Assembly: GCA_963837775.1 (NCBI GenBank) | Contig: CAWIOX010000029.1 | Location: forward strand, 62,001 to 126,000 | DNA: 64,000 nt | Reading direction: 5' to 3' | Source of the DNA: CAWIOX01 sp963837775 | GTDB taxonomy: Bacteria; Pseudomonadota; Gammaproteobacteria; Burkholderiales; Burkholderiaceae_D | Part shown: positions 16,820 to 26,469 of the stretch, one piece after another | Layout: each line of letters begins with the position of its first letter | Numbering within the stretch: the first letter of the stretch is position 1 | Position numbers and translations under genes: made by a program | The notes under the pieces: generated by a model | The model's input: only the letters and a program-made list of their open reading frames with translations | What the model was told of the DNA's origin: nothing | Databases searched by the model: none

Positions 16820-18907
16820 TCAGGACGATTTCTGGTCATGGTCGGTGATGACATAGGTACCGCTGACATCAAGTCGGGCATGCCAGCCGGGGTTGATCAC
16901 AATGGTCGTCGTCACTTCCTCAATCACGGCCGGCCCAGTCAACTCGTCATCGGCGCCAAGCAGTTCGCCGTCATAAACCGGTGTATTGATGGCAACGCCA
17001 TCAGCCGAGAAGATCATGTCGCGATAAGTCTTGATCGCATTGGCTGCCTGCTTGCCTGGTGCAAGCATCGGTGCTACCGGACGATCAATGCGGCCATATA
17101 CGGTGCTTTCGATATTCACGATCTCCACCGTGCTTTGCGGTTCGCTGTAGGTGAACAACTGCTCATGCAGCGAGTCGAATGAGGCGCGGATATCGTTGAT
17201 CGTGGCATCGGTGATTGCTTGAGTGCCGATATCGACCGAGCATTCATGCACCTGACCAACGTAGCGCATGTCCATGCTGCGCCGCATGACGATTCGGTCG
17301 CGCGGGATGCCGTCTTGTTCCAGCGCGGCGGCGGCATTTTTTTCCAACTCTTCAAAACGCTGCTCTACGCGTGCCAAGTCAACGCGCTCATCCAGACGCA
17401 TCGGGCAAGCCGCCATGTAGTTGTACTTGATGTCGGACAATATCTGACCGAAAGCGCACAGGCCTGATGCGAGTTTCGGCACCAGAACGGTCTTGGCGCC
17501 AATTTCCCGAGCCAGCGCGGTGATATGAAGACCGGTCGCGCCACCCGCACCGATCAGGGCGAAGTCGCGCGGATCGTAGCCGCGCTCGATGGACACGCGA
17601 CGGATGCCGTTGACCATATTGTTATTGACGATGCTATAGATGCCGTAAGCTGCTTTTTCAATCGAAAGGCCGAGCGGCTTGGCGATGCGTTCCTGTATCG
17701 CATGGCGGGCACCGGCACTATCGATTTCCAGACGTCCGCCCAACAAGGAAACCGGATTCAGATACCCCAGCGCCACATTGGCGTCGGTCACAGTCGGCTC
17801 GGTGCCGCCACGCATGTAACATACCGGGCCGGGTGTTGCGCCGGCGCTTTGCGGGCCGACGTTGAGCAAACCCATGGAGTCAATCCAGGCGATCGAACCA
17901 CCGCCGGCACCCAGAGTTTCAACCTGGATCATCGGAATGCCAATCCGGTAGCGCAGGAAATCGATATCCTTGTTCACGTTGGTGACGCCATTTCTTGTCA
18001 GCGTCATATCGAATGAGGTTCCCCCCATGTCAACCGTGATAATGTTGTCAAATCCGAGCGGCTTGCCAACATATAAACCTGCCTGTGGTGCCGAAGCCGG
18101 TCCGGAATTGATGGCGTTGACTGCACGCGAGACCATCACGTCACGCGAAGCCATGCCGCCGTTCGACTGATAGTAGCGCACCGGCGTCTTGGTGCCTTTG
18201 TCCTTGAAAAACTGGTCGATCTTCGTGACATAGCGTTCCAGCACCGGCCCCAGATAGGCATTGGTCACGGCGGTCGAAGTGCGGGTGTACTCACGCATTT
18301 GCGGATACACTTCGATACCGACCGAGACATAGACGTTCGGCAACATCTCGCGCACAATCTCGGCGGCGCGCCGTTCGTGCTGCTCATTGGCGACCGACCA
18401 CAGGAAGGAAATAGCGACCGATTCCACGCCTTCGACCTTGAAGAAGGCACAGGCTGCCCGTACATCGTCTTCATTCATCGGGGTCTTGATGCTGCCGTCA
18501 CCCAGCACACGTTCCCGCACGGGCCAGCGCAGATAGCGCTCAACCAGCATTTTTGCCGGTGGATACTGACCATCATAGCGATGGCCCTCTTCTTTATGAC
18601 CAAGACGTATCTCGATCGAATCCTCGTGTCCGGCGGTACAGATCAAGCCTGTTTTAGCGCCTTTATGCTGGATCAGGGCGTTCAGCCCGACGGTCGTGCC
18701 GTTGACGCACAGGTCAGTGTTGGCAAGAATTTTCTCTACCGAGATATCCAGCGCCTCTGAAATTTGCTGCAAACCGTCGGCGATTGCTTTGGTGCCGTCC
18801 TCCGGTGTCGACGTTGCCTTGAACAGGCGAACATGACCATCCTGGTCCGCCAGCACGAAATCCGTGAAAGTGCCGCCAGCATCCACACCTAATCGATATT
18901 GTTTCAT
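16820..18907 (-). CDS. Hydantoinase/oxoprolinase-type amidohydrolase, ATP-binding A subunit
   Basis: This 695-residue protein belongs to the HyuA family, which includes ATP-dependent N-methylhydantoinase, 5-oxoprolinase, caprolactamase and acetophenone carboxylase subunits. The N-terminus LGVDAGGTFTDFVLAD is the ATP-binding phosphate loop of the actin-like fold, and a second one is DNIITVDMGGTSFDMTLTRN. A GAGGGSIAWID segment is also diagnostic. ATG 18907 was chosen because AAGGAAGAGACAAA precedes it and because the family begins right at the phosphate loop; 60 further open codons upstream have no family similarity. It lies 34 bp after the B subunit gene and touches livG. Confidence 0.92.
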   Translation of the reverse strand: MKQYRLGVDAGGTFTDFVLADQDGHVRLFKATSTPEDGTKAIADGLQQISEALDISVEKILANTDLCVNGTTVGLNALIQHKGAKTGLICTAGHEDSIEIRLGHKEEGHRYDGQYPPAKMLVERYLRWPVRERVLGDGSIKTPMNEDDVRAACAFFKVEGVESVAISFLWSVANEQHERRAAEIVREMLPNVYVSVGIEVYPQMREYTRTSTAVTNAYLGPVLERYVTKIDQFFKDKGTKTPVRYYQSNGGMASRDVMVSRAVNAINSGPASAPQAGLYVGKPLGFDNIITVDMGGTSFDMTLTRNGVTNVNKDIDFLRYRIGIPMIQVETLGAGGGSIAWIDSMGLLNVGPQSAGATPGPVCYMRGGTEPTVTDANVALGYLNPVSLLGGRLEIDSAGARHAIQERIAKPLGLSIEKAAYGIYSIVNNNMVNGIRRVSIERGYDPRDFALIGAGGATGLHITALAREIGAKTVLVPKLASGLCAFGQILSDIKYNYMAACPMRLDERVDLARVEQRFEELEKNAAAALEQDGIPRDRIVMRRSMDMRYVGQVHECSVDIGTQAITDATINDIRASFDSLHEQLFTYSEPQSTVEIVNIESTVYGRIDRPVAPMLAPGKQAANAIKTYRDMIFSADGVAINTPVYDGELLGADDELTGPAVIEEVTTTIVINPGWHARLDVSGTYVITDHDQKSS

Positions 18908-18941
18908 TTGTCTCTTCCTTTTGTCGTTGATCAGAATATGT

Positions 18942-20693
18942 TCAGGCTTGTGCCGCCCGCAGCTTGCGGGTCGCCTCTTGCTGCACCGTAAAATCGGTTG
19001 GGTCGATTTCCACGCCATATTCAACACGCGCTGCCGCGATTGACACGAAGCCGTTGCGGACATCAGCGGCAACACTCTCTGCATCACGCTCGTATGCCTT
19101 ACCCCAGCCGCCGCCGCCAGGATTGGACGTCGACACCCGATAACCGTCCTTGATGGTGAGAATGGCGTTTTTCCTCATCACTTCCATGACTTGGTCGCCG
19201 ATTTTCAGTTCGATGCTGCCAACCTTCAGCTCCGGGCAGGCGCTTGCCGCACCGTTGGCACCGAGCGCCGGATAGTGGCGACCTTCGCCGAAACTGATGA
19301 CCGTCATCTCGTGGCCGAGCGGCTCAACTTCCCATACCGTGCCGCAGCCGCCACGATATTTCCCGGCACCGCCGCTGTCCTGGATCAGTCCGTAGCGGTG
19401 GATCTGGATCGGGTAGGAATATTCCAGTGTCTCGATATCGCCGGAATAAAGTGCACCGAAGCACGATTGCGGGCCGCAGGAATGCCAGCCGTCCATGTAG
19501 GCGGTTGCACCGGCGCCGGAGATCAGCGAAGCCAGCACCATCGTCACGTACTCTTCGTTGTTGCGATGGTCGAAACCGGCGATATTCACGCCGCTTGAAT
19601 GCCCCCAGGAGCCGACCGCGCGCTCCGGCGCAAATTGCTCCAGCGCCAGGCGCACCGCATCAGCCAGCGTTTCCATCGGGGTGGTGGTCGAATTTACGTG
19701 GGGCGCCGGTTCCAGCGCGTTGCACAGCGTGCCCTTGGGGCCGAGATCGACCGTAATGCAGCGGTACAAGCCTTCGTTGTACGGAGGATCAATCTGGGCG
19801 AACATCATCAGCCCGAGATACACGCCGGAAATGGAATTGCCTTCATACGAGTTGATGAAGTACGGAATTTGCGGCGGACTGGAGATGTTGATCTTGCATT
19901 CATCGCCAAGGATGGTCACTTCAGCGCCGATAATCAGTTCGCCGTAACCATGTCCCGCGTCTTCCAGCTTGGCCGTGGCTGAGAACGTGCCGTCAGGCAG
20001 GCCCCGGATCAGGTGGCGCATATGGCGGTCAGCCATGTCGAGCAATTCATCGACGCAGTTCTGGACCATCTCGATGCCGTATTTGTCGAGCAGAGCGATC
20101 AAGTTGCGGGCTCCGACGTTGACCGCACCCAACTGGGCGCGCAAATCGCCTTCCTGGTCGCGCCGCGAACGCATGTTGGTGAGCATGAAGTTGATCACAT
20201 CGTTGCGCGCCACGCCCTTGTCCCACAATTTGACGGGCGGGATACGCAAACCTTCAGCGTAGATTTCCTTCGCGTCCGGGTTGTAGCCGGCCGGCACCGG
20301 ACCGCCGATGTCGGTCACATGGCCTTTGCAGACGGTCCAGAACACCAGGGCGCCCTTGTAGAACACCGGTTTGTACATGCAGCAATCGACGATGTGACTG
20401 CCTTTATAGGCCGGATCGTTGTGATAAATAATGTCGCCATCGTGGATATCGTCGCCGAAAAATTCGGCCACGCACTTCATGGCCGGAATCAGGCCACCCA
20501 GATGAATCGGAATGTCCTGCCCTTGCAGGATCATTTCCGGGCGATGATTGAAGATGGCGTTACTGTAGTCGTGCGCAACGTTAAATACACTGGAACGGGC
20601 GGTCTTTTCCAGCGTCATCGTCATCTCGCGCTGGGTAGTTTCAAGTGCGCCACGGACTACTGCCAGCGTGATCGGGTCGATATTTTTTTGCAT
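18942..20693 (-). CDS. Hydantoinase/oxoprolinase-type amidohydrolase, B subunit
   Basis: A 583-residue HyuB-family protein, the catalytic partner of HyuA in ATP-driven opening of cyclic amides or related carboxylation. The N-terminal PITLAVVRGALETTQREM is typical, as are GDIIYHNDPAYKGSHIVD and the C-terminal glycine-rich STSNPGGGGWG. ATG 20693 follows GGAGACTGGAA; 13 additional open codons upstream are not family-like. It is the first gene of the block after the porin. The substrate is unknown; a lactam or hydantoin fits the neighbouring importer and chemoreceptor, and acetone/acetophenone-type carboxylation is less likely because no third small subunit is present. Confidence 0.9.
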   Translation of the reverse strand: MQKNIDPITLAVVRGALETTQREMTMTLEKTARSSVFNVAHDYSNAIFNHRPEMILQGQDIPIHLGGLIPAMKCVAEFFGDDIHDGDIIYHNDPAYKGSHIVDCCMYKPVFYKGALVFWTVCKGHVTDIGGPVPAGYNPDAKEIYAEGLRIPPVKLWDKGVARNDVINFMLTNMRSRRDQEGDLRAQLGAVNVGARNLIALLDKYGIEMVQNCVDELLDMADRHMRHLIRGLPDGTFSATAKLEDAGHGYGELIIGAEVTILGDECKINISSPPQIPYFINSYEGNSISGVYLGLMMFAQIDPPYNEGLYRCITVDLGPKGTLCNALEPAPHVNSTTTPMETLADAVRLALEQFAPERAVGSWGHSSGVNIAGFDHRNNEEYVTMVLASLISGAGATAYMDGWHSCGPQSCFGALYSGDIETLEYSYPIQIHRYGLIQDSGGAGKYRGGCGTVWEVEPLGHEMTVISFGEGRHYPALGANGAASACPELKVGSIELKIGDQVMEVMRKNAILTIKDGYRVSTSNPGGGGWGKAYERDAESVAADVRNGFVSIAAARVEYGVEIDPTDFTVQQEATRKLRAAQA

Positions 20694-20981
20694 TTCCAGT
20701 CTCCTGCAGTCTTGTTTGATGAGTATTGCCATGACGTTTTTCGATGCTTGCGTCGTCCTGGCAACGGGTAATTTTCTTTGTGCTTAAGATTAGTTCCGTT
20801 GCCAGGCAATGACTTGGCGCCAGGTGAACAATGTTTTGTCTGTGAGCGCACAGTGCAAAGATATTTTTCTCATACAGAAATTTCATGGGAATGGATGCGA
20901 CTTGCTGGATTTTTCCCGCAATTCCGGAAGCGCTGGACGCACCGTGTCGTCGCCGATATCAGCACGCAGCTCTCCCGAAGA

Positions 20982-20997
20982 CGCCTGCGAACAGGCG
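20982..20997 (-). terminator. Stem-loop downstream of the first porin
   Basis: CGCCTG / CAGGCG with a four-base loop (TTCG on the minus strand) lies 30 bp downstream of the porin stop codon on the minus strand. A UUCG-type loop gives a very stable hairpin, but no T-run follows, so this may be a transcript-stabilising or weak terminating structure. Confidence 0.35.
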
Positions 20998-21026
20998 CAT
21001 AGCAATCCATAGCCCCGAACAGAGAC

Positions 21027-22001
21027 TTAAAACGTATGGTTCATCCCTGCAGCGAAACCATTGTTGTTATCCAGCGTTTTTTCACGATAGATGTCTGCAT
21101 AAAGGTTGGTGCGTTTGGATAAGGGGTGGACGTAGCCGAAACTGACTTTGTTGTTGCCGCTTTCCTGGGTGCGGCCATATCCGGCGCGCAGGGTGTCGGC
21201 GCCGAGGGCGTAGGTACCGGCCAAAATCCAGTTACGTTCACGCAAACGGTCACCGGCGGAATTCAATACCTTGCCCTGGGCATACGATCCCATCACGGTA
21301 GCTGCACCCAAGTTATAGGAGGCGGCCAGGAAGTAGATCGTGTCAGCGGCTGAATTTTTTTGGTAAGCCAGCATCGCTGCGAGCGGGCCCTTGCCGTAAT
21401 TGAGGGATAGACCGCTTGCACGGTCATTCGCACCGGCGGCTTTTTCCACTTCCAGCGCAGCATGTGCCCGGAAACCTGAAAAATCGGGCGTGTCATAAAA
21501 AAGACCGTTGCTGATCCGGGCAAAATTGGCGCCGCCCAATGCAAGGGTCGGGTCGCTATAGAAGGTGCCGGTCTGGTATGGGAAGGATACCGATCCGAAG
21601 GCACCGCTGTCGTACCACGGATCGAACGCCCATTTCGTTTGCCAGAGCGGCGACAAGGCACGCCCCATTCGCAAGCGCCCCACCGAGGCGCTGCTCAGGC
21701 CGAGCGTTGATTCACCCTGCCAGAACACACCGGTTTCCTGTGCGCCGGTATCCGGTGCAAAGCGTGTTTGCAGATTGAAGGTGGCTAACAGCCCATCACC
21801 CAGATCCTCTGCGCCACTGAAACCAAGCCAGTTGTTGTAGCCGCGATCCATTTTGGTAGTTTTGCCAGATTCTTTTACCAGGCCTATATCTAGATTTCCA
21901 TAGATGGTGATGTTTGACTGCGCTTGCGCCTGTGTTGCCATCATTACCGCCATGATGGCCGGCAGGATGTAAAGCTGTTTGATGACCATGTTTTTTATCA
22001 T
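21027..22001 (-). CDS. Outer-membrane porin (Gram-negative general porin family)
   Basis: A 324-residue trimeric beta-barrel porin. The signal peptide ends MATQAQAQ, and the first strand reads SNITIYGNLDIGL, close to the betaproteobacterial pattern SVTIYGxxD. The C-terminus ends with phenylalanine (AAGMNHTF), the usual barrel-assembly signal. ATG 22001 follows TGGAGACAAGC. Its position ahead of the hydantoinase/Liv genes on the same strand suggests that it brings the same substrate across the outer membrane, but the 330-bp gap before hyuB means it may have its own promoter. Confidence 0.92.
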   Translation of the reverse strand: MIKNMVIKQLYILPAIMAVMMATQAQAQSNITIYGNLDIGLVKESGKTTKMDRGYNNWLGFSGAEDLGDGLLATFNLQTRFAPDTGAQETGVFWQGESTLGLSSASVGRLRMGRALSPLWQTKWAFDPWYDSGAFGSVSFPYQTGTFYSDPTLALGGANFARISNGLFYDTPDFSGFRAHAALEVEKAAGANDRASGLSLNYGKGPLAAMLAYQKNSAADTIYFLAASYNLGAATVMGSYAQGKVLNSAGDRLRERNWILAGTYALGADTLRAGYGRTQESGNNKVSFGYVHPLSKRTNLYADIYREKTLDNNNGFAAGMNHTF

Positions 22002-22284
22002 GCTTGTCTCCATTGATGTGAACATGCAAAGGGGAAAATTTTCCCAGTTTTGCATAGTGTTTTGACAACTCCTTCATCAGTACAAGACAGGCCAATCCGT
22101 TTCACGCTTCTGGACCGTCAAGGAACTATTTGACCTGGCCCGGTAGGATGGGCCTGTGTTGAGTGGTTGCTAGATTAGAAGAAATGAAATGGATAAGATT
22201 TGCCATGAGCGAACAAAGTGTTGTGCCTGAGTGCACACACAGCAATAGACTTGATTTCGCAAAATCAGACGGTGTGACAAGCCG

Positions 22285-22452
22285 AAATCAGTTCTGATCG
22301 ACAAGAAAAGCCTGACCGAACGCGACATCTGCTGCAAGCACATCACGCCGGCCGTCACCGGCGCAGGCGGGGATTTGCACAACCAGATTAGGGAGCAAGT
22401 GAGCTTCACCAAGGGGCGCATCATCGTGTGCGGCAAGCTGCACATCGCTCGA
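22285..22452 (+). pseudogene. N-terminal fragment of type I restriction subunit HsdR
   Basis: The plus frame reads SLTERDICCKHITPAVTGAG, then DLHNQIREQVSFTKGRIIV and CGKLHIAR. It resembles the beginning of HsdR (the EcoEI-like group, which typically begins LTEADICxKFITPAL and continues with REQVSFTxGRIIVRGKL). No ATG in a good context precedes it and similarity stops at the repeat copy that follows. Only about 56 codons remain of a subunit usually near 800 or more residues. Together with the hsdS tails at 315-476 and about 57000, it shows that type I restriction debris is scattered next to the repeat family. Confidence 0.7.
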
Positions 22453-22640
22453 CTTACGCGCCGGTCTGCAGCTGAGCAGCCCCGCCATGCCGCCCTGAAA
22501 TTCGTAAAATACAGGGAGTATCAGCATTTTTATGGCAGTTACCGCACGTATTTGCTGGCTTTTAAAATATACCCCCGTCTGTATATAAATGGCGCCAAAC
22601 ACCCGTTTTCGGCATTGATTGCCGCTGCTGCGTTGCCGCC
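22438..22640 (+). repeat. Dispersed repeat, copy 2
   Basis: Closely similar to copy 1 from GCTGCAC near 22438 through GCGCCGGTCTGCAGCTGAGC, the core CCTGAAATTCGTAAAATACA and CTGTATATAAATGGCGCC, then GATTGCCGCTGCTGCGTTGCC shared with copy 3. After about 22640 the sequence changes to IS3-type DNA. It is fused to the end of the hsdR fragment, whose last codons are also matched by copy 1, so the repeat border lies inside or beside that fragment. Confidence 0.75.
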
Positions 22641-22732
22641 GATTAGAGGTGGTTCCGGAAATTCAGACAGGCGGCTAAGTGGAAATTCTGCTCAAATGAG
22701 AGAGCGCAATACGCGCATTGCGAGCAGAAATG

Positions 22733-23270
22733 AAACGTACCAGAAGAAATCACACTGCGGTATTCAAGGCGAAAGTTGCCTTGGCGGCAATCAAGGGCGA
22801 GAAGACGCTGGCGGGCCGGACGTCGGATCGCTGCATGCCAAGATCGGCCAACAGGCGATGGAGATTGATTTTTTGGCAGTCGCGCTCGGCTCGCATGGAC
22901 GGTATGAGCGCAAGAAAATGATCGACAAATCACTGGCACTGTCGGTGACGCGCCAGGCCGAATTGCTAGATATCGGTCGCGCTCGAACGTCTATTACCTG
23001 CCGCAAGCAGTGCCACAGTCGGACCTGGCGCTGATGCGCCGCAGGGATGAGTTGCATCTCAAGTACCCATTCGCCAGCGCTTGGATGCTGCGCGACATGC
23101 TCGGCCTGAAAGACATTGAGGTGGGCCGCCGGCATATTGGCACGCTGATGGCAAAGAGGGGAATCGAAGCCATCTGATGCCCCGACACACCGTTTTTAGT
23201 CCATTCCAGTTTGTCGCAAAATCCGGGTTGAATACATCCGGCCAAACCAGGTAGATGGTCTTCGCCGGGC
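22733..23270 (+). pseudogene. IS3-family transposase relic (orfA and start of orfB)
   Basis: The frame MKRTRRNHTAVFKAKVALAA at 22733 is the start of an IS3-group OrfA. After a shift the sequence continues LHAKIGQQAMEIDFLAVAL, then KKMIDKSLALSVTRQAELL (start of OrfB), YLPQAVPQSDLALMRRRDEL, FASAWMLRDMLGLKDIEVG and GTLMAKRGIEAI followed by a stop. A trace IRPNQV near 23240 matches the beginning of the catalytic core. There are several frameshifts and an internal deletion, and the DDE catalytic part is missing, so the element is dead. Confidence 0.8.
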
Positions 23271-23308
23271 TCATCGCTGCTGTACTTTTCCCTATTTATC
23301 TTTATGCA

Positions 23309-23332
23309 GGCCCACCCAAAAAATGGTGGGCC
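23309..23332 (-). terminator. Hairpin downstream of the second porin
   Basis: A perfect 8-bp stem GGCCCACC / GGTGGGCC with an 8-base A/T-rich loop starts 16 bp after the porin stop codon. No strong T-run follows on the minus strand, but its location right after the gene and its stability fit a transcription terminator. Confidence 0.65.
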
Positions 23333-23347
23333 TTACATTAACCTTGC

Positions 23348-24343
23348 TTAGAAGCTGTGGTGAACACCTACGTCGAATGTGTTCTTCGTTTCTTTGCCCG
23401 ATTGACGGACATTCACGTAGTCGGTGTACAGGTATGTACGCTTGGACAGTTTGTACTCGTAACCGAGTGAAGCTTGCTTGATCGATTCAAGATTGTCAGG
23501 TTTCTTCTGGCCGTAACCAAGCAGTACGTTGCCTGGGCCGGCAACGATGTTCGCGCCGAGCAACCAGCCTTTAGTTTTCGAATCAGCTGCAGCATTCGAG
23601 AAGCCGGTATCGCCGAACTTGGTCTGAGCGTACGAAGCCATCAGCTTGGCAATGCCAACGTTGTAAGCGAAACCAACCTGGGCGAACTTGTCTTCCAGTG
23701 CATTACGCTCGTAACCCAGCATTGCCGAGATTGGGCCATTGTTGTAGGTGCCTGATGCAGAGAACGGGTTCGCTGCTGCATGGAATGCCGCTGCGCCATC
23801 TTCCTTGGTTGCGACGGTGAAGTTGCCCTGGAAGCCGCTCATCACAGGGGTATTGTAAAACACGGCATTGCCGAAGCGGTTTTGCGTCGTGTTAGCTGGG
23901 TTCAGTGGATCGGAGATATAGCCAGCGTCCATGATCGACGGAATGAAGGTGCCGCGTTGACGAACACCTCCCCATGGATCGTAAGCAGCGCCGGACTCTT
24001 GAACTGCGGTCAGGCCGCGGCCCAGACGCACTTGTCCAAAAGGGCCCGCCAGTCCGACGCGGGTTTGACCTTGGAACAGGGGACGGGTGCCATTGCCTTC
24101 GGTGGTCCCGGTGTCGGAATCCATGCGGATTTCAGCCTGGAAAATCGCGCTCAGACCGCCACCCAGATCTTCAGCACCCTTGAAGCCGATTCTGTTGTTG
24201 TCCCCGTTGAGCATTGAAGTCGGTGCACTGGTCGTTTTGGACAGGTTCAGATCCATTACGCCGTAGATGGTTACAGCGGATTGCGCTTGCGCTACACCAG
24301 CAACTGAACCGAGTACAGCCAGTGCGATCATGGTTTTTTTCAT
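23348..24343 (-). CDS. Outer-membrane porin (second copy)
   Basis: A 331-residue general porin with signal peptide MKKTMIALAVLGSVAGVAQA and first strand SAVTIYGVMDLNLSK. The constriction-loop region is rich in tyrosine and glycine, and the chain ends DVGVHHSF with the terminal phenylalanine. It is only moderately similar to the porin at 21027-22001, so it is not a recent duplicate. It follows the binding-protein gene of the second Liv set on the same strand with a 284-bp gap; a link in substrate is possible but not shown. Confidence 0.93.
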   Translation of the reverse strand: MKKTMIALAVLGSVAGVAQAQSAVTIYGVMDLNLSKTTSAPTSMLNGDNNRIGFKGAEDLGGGLSAIFQAEIRMDSDTGTTEGNGTRPLFQGQTRVGLAGPFGQVRLGRGLTAVQESGAAYDPWGGVRQRGTFIPSIMDAGYISDPLNPANTTQNRFGNAVFYNTPVMSGFQGNFTVATKEDGAAAFHAAANPFSASGTYNNGPISAMLGYERNALEDKFAQVGFAYNVGIAKLMASYAQTKFGDTGFSNAAADSKTKGWLLGANIVAGPGNVLLGYGQKKPDNLESIKQASLGYEYKLSKRTYLYTDYVNVRQSGKETKNTFDVGVHHSF

Positions 24344-24627
24344 TTGTCGTCCCTAATTATTGTGATTGAAAATCTATTCATGCTTATCGGATGCATGAAC
24401 ATTACGAGCTAAGCCACTTCAGAATGGCATGTTGGTGGATTACGTTGGACATCTCCTTCATCTATAAAATTTGGAGTTCGGTAGTGGCGAAACAGTCGCA
24501 CGTTTCCGATGGCTGAAAATCCTTCGGCAAGCGACTGCCAAAGGTGGATATTTCATCGACCTTATGCGAGAGGCTCGCTGCATAGGATCAAATTCATGTT
24601 TATCCTCCTTTGGTTACTTGCCTATAT

Positions 24628-25974
24628 TTAGTGCTGCACCAGCTTGCACTTGGAGTCAGCCAGGGGTAATGCCGCATCAGCGGCGGGAATTACTTTTCGT
24701 ATGTGGTAGTAGTCCCATGGCTCCTTCGATTCGCCTGGCTTTTTCACTTCAAGCAGCAGCATGTCATGCGCGAATTTTCCATCTGCACGAATATTCCCCT
24801 TGAAAAGCCCATCGTCGATTTCTGTCGACTTCAGATATTTCATGACGGTCGCCGTGTTATCTGATCCGGTTTTCTCGACAGCCTTGAGGTAATTGAGCAC
24901 CGAGGAATAGACGCCGGCTTGCGCCATGCTCGGCATTTTTTTTGTTTTTTCGAAAAAGCGTCGCGACCAGGCTCGGGTTTTCACATCGCGATTCCAGTAG
25001 AAACCTTCGGTAAGCGTCAAGCCTTGCGCGGTTTTCAAGCCCAGTGCATGCACGTCATTGATGAACAAGACAATCGGCACGATGGTCTGTTTGGAACCGA
25101 TGATTCCAAACTCGGCTGCCTGCTTGATGGCCGTCATGGTGTCCTGGCCGCCATTGGCCAGAGCGATGACATCCGCCTTGGAGGCCTGTGCGCTGACCAG
25201 GAAGGAAGAAAAGTCGGCATTGGGGAACGGATGCCTGGAGATGCCCACCACTTTGCCGCCGTTTGCCGTGACGATTTGACTGGCATCTTTCGTCATGGCG
25301 GCACCGGCCGCATAGTCGGCGGCGATGAAATACCAGTTTTTCTTTCCGCTCTGCACGACTGCCTTGGCCGTGCCGGATGCCAAACCGTAACTGTCATAGA
25401 CCCAGTGCACCGTATTGGCGTTGCAACGTTCATTAGTGATCGACAGCGATGCCGATCCTGATACCAGAGCCAGTTTGTTTTTCTGCTGAGCCACATCCAT
25501 CACCGCCAGGGTGACATTGGTGGTTACCAGGTCGACGATGACATCCACTTTTTCCCGGTCGAACCATTGACGCGCACGTTCGGCGCCGACGTCAGCCTTG
25601 TTCAGGTGGTCGGCGCTAATTACTTCAATCTTCTTGCCGAGCACCGTGCCATTCTTGGCGAAATCTTCCACCGCCATTTTGGCGGCGACGACCGAGCCGG
25701 ACCCGGTGAAGTCGGAATAGGCGCCGGACATGTCGGTAAGCACCCCGATCTTCACAACCCCGTCGCTGATTTTTTCCTGTGCCACTGCCGCCGTCGCAAG
25801 CATCAATCCACTGATGCTGCAGGCAATACTGAACTTAGCTACTTTCGCAAGGGTGATTCTTTTTTCTTCAACTCGCGACGGAGCTGGAAAACCGCATCCA
25901 ACCAGTCCGGACGAATCAGGCGATTCAGCGCCAATTAAGCTGCTTGCGCTCAGCGCATTCAATTTTTCACTCAA
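24628..25974 (-). CDS. Liv-type ABC transporter substrate-binding protein (second set)
   Basis: A Peripla_BP_6 binding protein. The mature part starts around QEKISDGVVKIGVLTDMSGA, followed by GSGSVVAAKMAVEDFAKNG, typical of binding proteins for aromatic or amino acids. The ATG at 25974 gives 448 residues with an unusually long leader of about 65 residues; the hydrophobic signal region is residues 46-64 (SIACSISGLMLATAAVA). No second ATG exists before it, so the real start may be a non-ATG codon near residue 40. It is divergent from the livG-F-H-M genes at 26470-29948, which are its likely partners. Confidence 0.85.
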   Translation of the reverse strand: MSEKLNALSASSLIGAESPDSSGLVGCGFPAPSRVEEKRITLAKVAKFSIACSISGLMLATAAVAQEKISDGVVKIGVLTDMSGAYSDFTGSGSVVAAKMAVEDFAKNGTVLGKKIEVISADHLNKADVGAERARQWFDREKVDVIVDLVTTNVTLAVMDVAQQKNKLALVSGSASLSITNERCNANTVHWVYDSYGLASGTAKAVVQSGKKNWYFIAADYAAGAAMTKDASQIVTANGGKVVGISRHPFPNADFSSFLVSAQASKADVIALANGGQDTMTAIKQAAEFGIIGSKQTIVPIVLFINDVHALGLKTAQGLTLTEGFYWNRDVKTRAWSRRFFEKTKKMPSMAQAGVYSSVLNYLKAVEKTGSDNTATVMKYLKSTEIDDGLFKGNIRADGKFAHDMLLLEVKKPGESKEPWDYYHIRKVIPAADAALPLADSKCKLVQH

Positions 25975-26469
25975 ACATGTCTCTCTCCGTGATTTACCGT
26001 CTTTCGACGGGTGTTATTGATGAGGCAATCCACCTTATCCAATATTATAATATCATTGAGTCAATATATTTACTTATAATTTCTAAAACAGATGTAAAAG
26101 CCAATATTGCGCAAATGTCAGAATTTATATAAGATCTTAAAAAACCTTAATTTACATGACAGTATAAAACACTCTTAAAATATGCGAATAAAATCAGACG
26201 CAAAAACATTCCATGTGATTTCAGTTATGGTAAATCATTAAATGCAACTCTGTGCATGACGTAGATATTCCACACAATGCCGAAATGACTCGATTGCGGA
26301 AGAAATAGAGCGCGATTCGCAATATGGTCAATCTTGGATATCGCGCGCATCCATGGTGGGGGCGCACAATAGCCGCGTGCTGATCCTGGGACGCACTCGG
26401 CAGCGCCGGCATTCCGACGCTCTTGGGTTGAGCGGTCGCCGGCTAACAATTACAAAATGGAGGAGATCA
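25975..26469. other. AT-rich divergent promoter region of the second Liv system
   Basis: About 495 bp between the divergent binding-protein gene and livG. The part from 26030 to 26240 is strikingly AT-rich and includes the palindrome ATATTATAATAT near 26042-26053. No gene is evident. The ribosome-binding site AATGGAGGAGATCA directly precedes livG. A regulator site is plausible but no family-specific motif was recognised. Confidence 0.45.

Noticed and set aside
18942..20693. HyuAB as an acetone or acetophenone carboxylase
   Set aside because: Those complexes normally have extra small subunits encoded alongside; none is present, and the fused importer fits amide hydrolysis better, though this is not excluded.
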